Source: JAFEBO01 sp044375915 (GTDB lineage Bacteria > Planctomycetota > Phycisphaerae > Phycisphaerales > UBA1924). Taken from it: DNA of 32,384 nt. The stretch covers positions 1 through 32,384 of the forward strand of contig JBILLU010000015.1 in NCBI GenBank assembly GCA_044375915.1, in the 5' to 3' direction. The translations under genes were made by a program, and so were the position numbers. A model generated the notes under the pieces. The model saw only the letters and a list, made by a program, of their open reading frames with translations, was not told the origin of the DNA and did not search any database. Numbering within the stretch: position 1 is the stretch's first letter; each line of letters starts with the position of its first letter. Shown here one piece after another: positions 26,116 through 32,384 of this stretch.

Positions 26116-26340
26116 CACCATGGAGGCAGCGAGGCACGGCGGAGGACATTTCGCTCAAATGGCTCGAAGAACTTGAAGGGTTCATGAATGGATCGACAGG
26201 GATGAAGGCCGAACCCGCCTGCGTGCGCGGGCGGAGAAAGCAGCCCACTCCGCACGAAGGACACGTCTCCCTTCCCGCTTCGAGCCCCGAGAGCCCCTCG
26301 CGTTGATGGCATTTCTCTGTGCCTCTGTGTCTCCGTGGTG
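26116..26340. repeat. Long inverted-repeat element, copy 2
   Basis: A roughly 225-bp element related to 19036-19233. The right end, TCTGTGCCTCTGTGTCTCCG plus TGGTG, is nearly the complement of the left end of copy 1; the left end of this copy, CACCATGGAGGCAGCGAGGC, is more diverged. Inner arms GGCTCGAAGAACTTGAAGGG (about 26161-26180) and CTTCGAGCCCCGAGAGCCCC (about 26278-26297) can pair partly. The middle (26190-26275) does not match copy 1. The element accounts for nearly all of the 281-bp gap before sucC and ends 39 bp before its start codon. Confidence 0.7.
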
Positions 26341-26379
26341 GATGCCTTCTCGACCGTCTGTTGCTACCCTCTCCTCCCT

Positions 26380-27666
<1,287 letters not shown>

Positions 27667-27690
27667 TCGCGACAATCACCAGTGCAAAAA

Positions 27691-27722
27691 CAAAAACCCC
27701 GGTCTTGCGACCGGGGTTTTTG
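27691..27722 (+). terminator. Bidirectional intrinsic terminator between sucC and tRNA-Ala
   Basis: CAAAAACCCCGGTC and GACCGGGGTTTTTG are perfectly complementary over 14 bp around a TTGC loop. Each strand ends with five T after a GC-rich stem, so it should stop sucC transcription on the plus strand and tRNA transcription on the minus strand. Confidence 0.93.
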
Positions 27723-27727
27723 TCAAG

Positions 27728-27802
27728 TGGAGGCGACGAGACTCGAACTCGTGACCTCATCCATGCCATGGATGCGCTCTACCAAAACTGAGCTACGCCC
27801 CC
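27728..27802 (-). tRNA. tRNA-Ala, anticodon GGC
   Basis: A 75-nt cloverleaf on the minus strand. The acceptor stem is GGGGGCG with CGCCTCC and contains the G3-U70 wobble pair that marks alanine tRNAs. D-arm GCTC/GAGC; anticodon stem CATCC/GGATG around loop ATGGCAT with anticodon GGC (27765-27767); variable loop AGGTC; T-arm ACGAG, TTCGAGT, CTCGT. The discriminator is A, and CCA is not encoded (CTT follows). It reads GCC codons, the likely favoured Ala codon in this GC-rich genome. The stretch 27803-27984 upstream shows no other clear feature. Confidence 0.95.
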
Positions 27803-27984
27803 TTGGTGGGATGGGCCGCCCGCCGTCGGACGCCCATATCTCGTACAGAACGGATTGTCTCGACCGGAAAGCCCAGTCGCTTGAGGCTCAAACGCACCCG
27901 CCAGGCCGCGAAGCGTCCGGGCAGGGTCCAGATGGTAGAAAGGCCGCCCGCCGAATCAAGCGGCACGGCAAACTCCCCGCACTG

Positions 27985-29091
27985 TCAGGGATGAGTTCGG
28001 TGCATCTCAGACCCGGAAACGTTCGAGATCGCACACCCCACGTCCGACATCGCCCGCACCACCTGCTCCACGCTGATCCGATCCACCCGACACCGCTCCG
28101 GGTGTTCGTCCGCCACCTCATGCTCCGGCAACGTCGGGTCCGCGACCAGAATCGCCTCTCGTGCGGCAGCCAGCGTCGGGATCGTCGTCCAGCGATGATC
28201 CGTCGGACCAAACAGCGTCACCAGCCGCACGCCGAACGCCGCTGCGATGTGCCGCGGACCGGTGTCATTGGTCACCATCAGCTTCGCCCCGCGCACCAGC
28301 GCCTTCAGCGACCCGATCGTGACGCCCGCCCGCGGCAGGGCCACCACGCGCTCAACCCCCGACACCCGCACGATCTCATCCACCAGCTCCGCCTCACCCG
28401 GCGAGCCATTGATCAGCACCCGCAAACCCCGCTCGTGCAGCCCCCGCGCGATCAACGCGTATCGATCCGCCGGCCACCGCTTCGCCGGGTTGTTGCCCCC
28501 GGGGTTCAGAATCACCCGCGGCTCATCAGCGCCGACACCAGCCCGCCGCAGAATCTCCGCCGCCGCCTGCTCCTCCCGCTCGCTCACCGCCAGTTCAAGC
28601 CTCCCACCAAGATCCTCCGGATCGTGCGCCCGCCCGAGCAGATGATCCGCCGCACGCAGGTAGTAACTCACCGCTGGCACCGGCGCGAATCCGCCAGAAC
28701 CGCGACGAAGCGCCGGCAAGCGATCGGTGAGCAACAGCCCACGCGCATCGCGGTCGTACCCGATCCGCCTCGGAATCCCCGCGATCCGCACCGTCAGCGC
28801 CGTCGAGAACGAGTTGGTCAGCAGCACCGCGCAGTCGTACCGCCGCGGCCGCACTTTCGCCGCCACGAACTTCGGCCCCATCACCCCCGACGCCCGCGCG
28901 ACGTGCACCTCATCAAAGTACGGCAAGCCGCCCAGCAGTTCGTCCATCCCCGGCCGAACCAGAATCCCGATGAACGCGCCGGGCAAGCCCTCACGCAGCC
29001 GCCGCAACGTCGGCGTCGCCATCACGCAATCGCCCAGCCACGACGGGCAGACGACGAGCAAGCGAAGAGGAAGTGATCGTGCGTCGGGCAC
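27985..29091 (-). CDS. Heptosyltransferase, ADP-heptose:LPS type (GT9 family, WaaF-like)
   Basis: A family 9 glycosyltransferase that adds heptose from ADP-heptose to the inner core of lipopolysaccharide on the cytoplasmic side. Motifs: LLVVCPSWLGDCVMATPTLR near the N-terminus, TNSFSTALTVRIAGIPRRIG, ILNPGGNNPAKRWPADRY, and VTNDTGPRHIAAAFG with LFGPTDHRWT near the C-terminus, all closest to heptosyltransferase II. The start is uncertain. An ATG at 29181 adds 30 residues that are translated heptamer repeat; GTG 29091, 11 codons before the PSWLGD motif and preceded by a TACTCT hexamer 5 nt upstream, is preferred. The last 20 or so residues also come from a heptamer repeat (28003-28052). Confidence 0.88.
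   Translation of the reverse strand: MPDARSLPLRLLVVCPSWLGDCVMATPTLRRLREGLPGAFIGILVRPGMDELLGGLPYFDEVHVARASGVMGPKFVAAKVRPRRYDCAVLLTNSFSTALTVRIAGIPRRIGYDRDARGLLLTDRLPALRRGSGGFAPVPAVSYYLRAADHLLGRAHDPEDLGGRLELAVSEREEQAAAEILRRAGVGADEPRVILNPGGNNPAKRWPADRYALIARGLHERGLRVLINGSPGEAELVDEIVRVSGVERVVALPRAGVTIGSLKALVRGAKLMVTNDTGPRHIAAAFGVRLVTLFGPTDHRWTTIPTLAAAREAILVADPTLPEHEVADEHPERCRVDRISVEQVVRAMSDVGCAISNVSGSEMHRTHP
28003..28052 (-). repeat. Degenerate 7-bp repeat inside the heptosyltransferase 3' end
   Basis: Minus-strand units ATGTCGG, ACGTGGG, GTGTGCG, ATCTCGA, ACGTTTC, CGGGTCT. The repeat is translated as the C-terminal tail SDVGCAISNVSG of the heptosyltransferase. Confidence 0.55.
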
Positions 29092-29096
29092 GGCCA

Positions 29097-29102
29097 AGAG
29101 TA
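29097..29102 (-). promoter_or_regulatory. -10-like hexamer TACTCT before the heptosyltransferase
   Basis: On the minus strand TACTCT lies 5 nt before the GTG at 29091, the same distance as in other probable leaderless starts here. No -35 match was seen; the upstream sequence is heptamer repeat. Confidence 0.3.
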
Positions 29103-29126
29103 TGGGATCGATGTCGGATGTCGCGC
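29101..29126 (+). repeat. Degenerate 7-bp repeat, left arm of an inverted pair
   Basis: Contains CGATGTCGGATGT, which pairs with the right arm at 29161-29181 over 13 positions with one mismatch. Confidence 0.55.
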
Positions 29127-29160
29127 GGTGCTGTTCGCCAGCGGCGCCAACTCGCCACAG

Positions 29161-29181
29161 CCAAAATCCCACATGCGACAT
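29161..29181 (-). repeat. Degenerate 7-bp repeat, right arm of an inverted pair
   Basis: Minus strand ATGTCGC, ATGTGGG, ATTTTGG. It pairs with 29101-29126 as the other half of an imperfect hairpin with a loop of about 50 nt, just after the stop of the PIN-TRAM gene. Confidence 0.55.
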
Positions 29182-29185
29182 CGAC

Positions 29186-30577
29186 TCAACGCCGCGGATT
29201 CCGCGGCGTGCCCGATCGGATCGACCGCGGCGGATTGGGCGGATACGGCGACCGCACCGGCTTTGCCCCGCCGCCGGTCACGCCATGAGACGCACCGTTC
29301 GTGCCCGACTCTGCCTCGTGGCTGGGTTCGCCCGCGTCCGCGGCGCTCGCATCCGGTTCAATGATCTCGCCCGACACCCCATCGCCGCCAGGCACACTAT
29401 CGCCCCGCGCCTCCGCCCCCGTCGCATCCGGCGCACTCGCCCCCATCGCCTCCACACCCTCGCTGCCGCGATGCGCAAGCTTCGCAAACAGCAGCCGACC
29501 CGCCGCCGTCTGCAGCGAGCTCGACACCACCAGTTCCGCCCGCTCGCCGACCAGGTGCACCGCCTGCTCCGCGACGATCATCGTCCCGTCGTCGAGGTAC
29601 CCCACCGCCTGCCCGGGCTGCTCGCCCTCGCGCACCAGCACCACCGACAGCGTCTCGCCCGGCACCAGCGCCGGCTTGAGCGCGTTGGCCAGTTCGTGCA
29701 TGTTGATGCAGCCGATCTGCTGAATCTCCGCGATCCGCGCCAACGCCAGATCGGTCGTCACGATCACGCCGGGGCTGAGACGTCCGAACTCGATCAGCAT
29801 CTGATCGACGGTCTTTCCCGGCACCGGCAGCTCGTCGATGCTGACCGCGACCGTGCCCAGCCGCTGCAGACGGGTCACCATGTCGAGACCGCGACGCCCC
29901 TTGGTGCGAACGAGCTTGTCGGCGCTGTCGGCGAGCTTCTGCAACTCCAACACCACGAACCGCGGGATCACGATCGGCGACTGCACCAGAGCGCTCGCGG
30001 CGACATCCACGATCCGCCCGTCGATCAGCGCCGACGAATCCAGAATCAGCGGCTTGCTACCGCGAATCTGCTTCGCAAACTCCACATACGGAATCACCAG
30101 CCGGAAATCGTCCTGCGTCTGCAGGATCGTCGTCACCGCCAGATACGCCAGCCCGATGCCCAGCAGCACCTTCGACGCACTGGTGATGCGCGCATCGATC
30201 TCGTAGAGCGAGGCGAGGAGATCGAACAGCGAGCCGATGGCGGCCGTTGCGAGCATGGCCGCGGCGATTCCAAAGAACACCGCGATGACGGCGCCGATCT
30301 TCTTCTTCCGCGTCAACAAGTCCACCGCACCGACGATCGACGCGATCACAATCGAGATCGCGAGGATCACCCCCGCCACCCGCGGCCAGTCCTTCGGCAC
30401 CGCCTTGTCGGGCTGGAAGTACAAAACCGACAAAGTCGTCACTACCACAAACACCGCAAAGAACGCCAGCCGCGCAATCCGCACCAGCGACGCACGAAGC
30501 GTCTCCGCCTCCCGCGCCGCCGGCGGCAGCGAGACATCGTTCAAGGGCTCGGCTCGTTGTCTGGAAGCGTCGTCCAT
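29186..30577 (-). CDS. PIN-TRAM membrane protein, YacL-like
   Basis: A 463-residue protein with the layout of Bacillus YacL: about four N-terminal membrane helices (about 35-55, 66-87, 93-120, 135-151), then a PIN nuclease domain (about 176-300) and a TRAM domain (about 302-362, PGETLSVVLVREGEQPGQAV). PIN acidic residues are seen in ILDSSALIDGR (Asp 180), LELQKLADS (Glu 211) and VTTDLALARIA (Asp 276), so RNase activity is plausible. The C-terminal 100 residues are Ala/Gly/Asp-rich and probably disordered. Unlike VapC toxins it has no antitoxin gene beside it. ATG 30577 was chosen; the frame extends to 30982 over the repeats and SRP RNA, and that part does not look coding. Confidence 0.88.
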   Translation of the reverse strand: MDDASRQRAEPLNDVSLPPAAREAETLRASLVRIARLAFFAVFVVVTTLSVLYFQPDKAVPKDWPRVAGVILAISIVIASIVGAVDLLTRKKKIGAVIAVFFGIAAAMLATAAIGSLFDLLASLYEIDARITSASKVLLGIGLAYLAVTTILQTQDDFRLVIPYVEFAKQIRGSKPLILDSSALIDGRIVDVAASALVQSPIVIPRFVVLELQKLADSADKLVRTKGRRGLDMVTRLQRLGTVAVSIDELPVPGKTVDQMLIEFGRLSPGVIVTTDLALARIAEIQQIGCINMHELANALKPALVPGETLSVVLVREGEQPGQAVGYLDDGTMIVAEQAVHLVGERAELVVSSSLQTAAGRLLFAKLAHRGSEGVEAMGASAPDATGAEARGDSVPGGDGVSGEIIEPDASAADAGEPSHEAESGTNGASHGVTGGGAKPVRSPYPPNPPRSIRSGTPRNPRR

Positions 30578-30588
30578 GCGTCTCCAGC

Positions 30589-30594
30589 AGTGTA
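30589..30594 (-). promoter_or_regulatory. -10-like hexamer TACACT before the PIN-TRAM gene
   Basis: On the minus strand TACACT lies 11 nt before the ATG at 30577, predicting a leader of only a few bases. The -35 region is weak. Confidence 0.3.
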
Positions 30595-30640
30595 CGAGAA
30601 CCCGGAAGCCCCAGGTCCGACGATCTGGACGCGAGTCGCC

Positions 30641-30699
30641 TGATTTCAGATCTGGGACGTCGGGATCGGGGATGAGGGTGTCGGATGTGCAAGACTGAA
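30641..30699 (+). repeat. Degenerate 7-bp repeat, about eight units
   Basis: Plus-strand units GATTTCA, GATCTGG, GACGTCG, GGATCGG, GGATGAG, GGTGTCG, GATGTGC, AAGACTG. The best-preserved array here. It faces the array at 30759-30796 in the opposite direction; TGTCGGATGTG is an 11-bp perfect inverted match between them. Confidence 0.65.
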
Positions 30700-30758
30700 T
30701 CCGGCCGGCTGGCTCATGGCGATCGCCGCCGCGGGCTGCGAACCGAGTTGTCGGTTCT

Positions 30759-30796
30759 GTCCCACATCCGCCGTCCGAAATCCCACATCCGACATA
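30759..30796 (-). repeat. Degenerate 7-bp repeat, five units
   Basis: Minus-strand units ATGTCGG, ATGTGGG, ATTTCGG, ACGGCGG, ATGTGGG. It lies directly before the SRP RNA and is the inverted partner of 30641-30699. Confidence 0.65.
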
Positions 30797-30815
30797 TGCT
30801 TGCCCGTCTCCGTCC

Positions 30816-30925
30816 GATCGACGGCCGGGCCCGGTGCACGGATGGCCCGTGAACCTGGTCAGGGCTTGACCGCAGCAGCCATAAGCGGCCGTCGTCCGGT
30901 GCCGCCGGTGTCCTGGCCGTCGATC
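30816..30925 (+). ncRNA. ffs: Signal recognition particle RNA (small bacterial type)
   Basis: A 110-nt hairpin RNA. The outer stem GATCGACGGCC / GGCCGTCGATC is perfect (11 bp). Inside, GCACGGA pairs with TCCGGTGC with one bulge, and TGGCC with GGCCG. The apical part carries the SRP helix 8 signature: GTGAACC, TGGTCAGG, then AGCAGCCA and TAAGCGG, with ten bases between AGG and AGCAGCC as in the Escherichia coli RNA. This RNA binds Ffh and targets nascent membrane proteins. The tip reads GCTTGACCGC, so the usual GGAA tetraloop is replaced. No Alu domain is present, as in 4.5S RNA. A TATGCT hexamer at 30795-30800 may be the -10. A minus-strand gene ends 11 bp downstream. Confidence 0.82.
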
Positions 30926-30935
30926 AGGCGGAGAC

Positions 30936-32237
30936 TTACGACTCGGCCTCCGCTCGCCGCATGATCGCGAGCAACTGCTCAAGCTTGTCGGGGTTCTGAC
31001 GCAGCAGCCGCGCCGCCTTGCCCCCCCGGGGTGACACCGCCCCTGCCGGGCTCATCACCATCCAGTCCGACAGTTGCTCGATCGAGTGCTGCCCGCGATC
31101 GCCCGCCTTCAGGCTTGGGATATCGAAAGGCTCGTTCTCCAGCGTGGCGTCGATCGTGCCACCCTGCACGCCGTGCACCGTGAACCACAGATGCTCGTGC
31201 CCGCCGGACTGGTTCTGGTACGCGATCTTCGCGAGCGCAGGGAACTCGTACCGCTCGAACTCCTGGCGGAGCTTTTCGAACACCGCAACGGTCTTGCGGG
31301 CCCGCTCGCCCATCAGGTCGCTCGCGGTCTTCGAGAAGTAGACGATCGAGCCTTCGGGAATCTCCGACGACAGCACCGATGAGGGCCGCGGCCTCTTCTT
31401 GAAGAACGGCAGAAACCCCCGTCCCTTTTCGCACAACACCACCCGGTTGATCTGGTGGCTGTCGTCGTCCATCGCTCGCACCGCGGCATCCGTCGTCGCC
31501 GCGCTGCGATCAAACTCCGCCGCGTCCACCGCCATCACCTCGCCCCCCGGCTCGAAGCACGAGAACGTCGCGCCCGGCTTGAGCATCCCGTCGACACTCG
31601 CGAACGCGATCGCACGATCCAAGTCGCCCCGTCCCCCAAACACCTCCTCGTTCGGATTGATCACATCAAAGTCGAACGCCCCGATCTCTCCCAAGCCGTG
31701 CGTGTGATACCAAGTGGGATCGGCCGCGCTCTCGCCGCTCACCGCATGGGTGCAGTAGATCTGCGACACGTCAAGATCCGCGCCGTGCGAAAGCTCTTCA
31801 TCCAGCGACTCGCGTGTCCAGATCAACGTCGACGTGTGATCGGAGACAAACAGCCCGTCGTCGGCCATCAGCCAGCGCAGAAAACACAGCAGCCGCTTCC
31901 GATCCTTCAGCACGTGACCGACCGGATTCTCGATCACCACCGTCACACCCACACCCGCGGCGGCGAACTCCTCTTTCTCGGAGGGAGTCAGCGCCTGCGT
32001 CATCTGGATCTCCCAGAGCGGGTACGGCGGCATATTTCGAAACGCCGCGACCTTCGCCTCCCCGAGCTTCGGGTGACGCAGCTTCATCGACCAGTGCGTC
32101 TGCTCATCGCCCGGCAGCACCTCGATGTCGAGCCCCTTCTTTCGGAGGAACCCATACTCCTCCGCCCGTGGGCTCATCGTCCCGCGATAGATCACCGACC
32201 CGGCAATGGGCCGCTTCTGCTTGAAAAGACTAAACAT
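30936..32237 (-). CDS. DUF2314-like protein (possible DUF4026-DUF2314 arrangement)
   Basis: A 433-residue protein without signal peptide or membrane helix. The C-terminal part (about 320-400) with GGHEHLWFTVHGVQGGTI, ENEPF, LKAGDRGQHSIEQLSDWMVM matches the DUF2314 pattern: HLW, a short turn, an N-x-P/E-F step, a G-D and a final DWM. The N-terminal part with WYHTHGLGEIGAFDFDVINP resembles DUF4026, which is found fused to DUF2314 in other bacteria. Function unknown in both. Start: ATG 32237, with a strong GGGAGGTG ribosome-binding site; the frame reads on to 32351 but that part is heptamer repeat. The stop (TAA at 30936) lies beside the SRP RNA. Confidence 0.75.
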   Translation of the reverse strand: MFSLFKQKRPIAGSVIYRGTMSPRAEEYGFLRKKGLDIEVLPGDEQTHWSMKLRHPKLGEAKVAAFRNMPPYPLWEIQMTQALTPSEKEEFAAAGVGVTVVIENPVGHVLKDRKRLLCFLRWLMADDGLFVSDHTSTLIWTRESLDEELSHGADLDVSQIYCTHAVSGESAADPTWYHTHGLGEIGAFDFDVINPNEEVFGGRGDLDRAIAFASVDGMLKPGATFSCFEPGGEVMAVDAAEFDRSAATTDAAVRAMDDDSHQINRVVLCEKGRGFLPFFKKRPRPSSVLSSEIPEGSIVYFSKTASDLMGERARKTVAVFEKLRQEFERYEFPALAKIAYQNQSGGHEHLWFTVHGVQGGTIDATLENEPFDIPSLKAGDRGQHSIEQLSDWMVMSPAGAVSPRGGKAARLLRQNPDKLEQLLAIMRRAEAES

Positions 32238-32244
32238 CCCCACC

Positions 32245-32286
32245 TCCCGTAACCAGGAAACTGAAACCCGGAAACGCGAAAACCCC
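32245..32286 (-). repeat. Degenerate 7-bp repeat (GTTTCNG type)
   Basis: Minus-strand units GTTTCCG, GGTTTCA, GTTTCCT, GGTTACG lie just before the ribosome-binding site of the DUF2314-like gene. Confidence 0.55.
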
Positions 32287-32359
32287 AAAGGGCAGCCCCC
32301 GACCCAAGAACGGGAGCCAGAACAGAGTATCAAACGGCCCATCCCGTGCAACCAGCCCG

Positions 32360-32365
32360 TAGAAT
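32360..32365 (+). promoter_or_regulatory. -10 hexamer TAGAAT, probable leaderless start
   Basis: TAGAAT lies 6 nt before the ATG at 32372, matching the spacing at 17874 and 538. No clear -35 element. Confidence 0.4.
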
Positions 32366-32371
32366 CTCCCC

Positions 32372-32384
32372 ATGGCCTACACCG
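32372..32384 (+). CDS. Start of a further gene, cut by the window end
   Basis: Only ATG GCC TAC ACC and one base are visible (Met-Ala-Tyr-Thr). The call depends on the TAGAAT hexamer just upstream and on the divergent gene beside it. Nothing can be said about the product. Confidence 0.35.

Noticed and set aside
29186..30577. VapC-type toxin of a toxin-antitoxin pair
   Set aside because: The PIN domain is fused to membrane helices and a TRAM domain, and there is no small antitoxin gene beside it.
30641..30796. A CRISPR array
   Set aside because: The repeats are 7 bp, contiguous and degenerate, with no spacers of regular length and no cas genes nearby.
30578..30982. A 135-residue N-terminal extension of the PIN-TRAM protein
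   Set aside because: It covers the heptamer repeats and the SRP RNA and is rich in Arg, Gly and Cys; the YacL-like helices start after ATG 30577.

Overview
The window is a GC-rich bacterial chromosome segment whose gene content points to a planctomycete, most likely a Phycisphaerae-type lineage (inference). The signs are a MoxR-type VWA/DUF58 envelope operon, a secreted M64 peptidase ending in two dockerin-like EF-hands, an RMD1/DUF155 membrane protein, lipid A-type heptosyltransferase machinery and a complete-looking meso-DAP-type murE-murF-mraY set. No phage, insertion sequence, integrase, CRISPR array or plasmid function was seen; this is mostly chromosomal core and lineage-specific sequence.

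Layout. 1-426 (minus): a lipoprotein cut by the window edge. 551-13261 (plus): a long co-directional block of DUF58 protein, BatA-like membrane protein, VWA/glutamine-amidotransferase-like membrane protein (split by a one-base frameshift near 4836), a 1225-residue membrane/coiled-coil protein, a secreted Gln-rich protein, a secreted alpha/alpha-toroid protein and a secreted beta-rich protein. Three junctions are GTGA start/stop overlaps, so most of it is translationally coupled. 13291-17644 (minus): mraY, murF, murE. 17885-19033 (plus): RMD1/DUF155-like protein. 19241-20584 (minus): SpoIID-like lipoprotein. 20712-21209 (plus): small lipoprotein. 21240-23825 (minus): UvrD/PcrA helicase. 24005-25528 (minus): M64 peptidase. 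25616-26098 (plus): YkgJ-type Cys-cluster protein. 26380-27666 (plus): sucC, then a bidirectional terminator and tRNA-Ala(GGC) on the minus strand. 27985-29091 (minus): heptosyltransferase. 29186-30577 (minus): YacL-type PIN-TRAM membrane protein. 30816-30925 (plus): SRP (4.5S-type) RNA. 30936-32237 (minus): DUF2314-like protein. At 32372 a further plus-strand gene just begins.

How the parts fit. The first 13 kb reads as one envelope system: DUF58 and VWA proteins normally work with a MoxR AAA+ ATPase, which is not here, and four products have signal peptides or membrane anchors. The mur genes and the SpoIID-like protein both concern peptidoglycan.

The intergenic DNA is unusually structured. 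Degenerate 7-bp tandem repeats lie in at least eight gaps, sometimes as inverted pairs; two copies of a ~200-bp inverted-repeat element flank genes; several genes have a -10-like hexamer 5-7 nt before the start codon, which suggests leaderless mRNAs.
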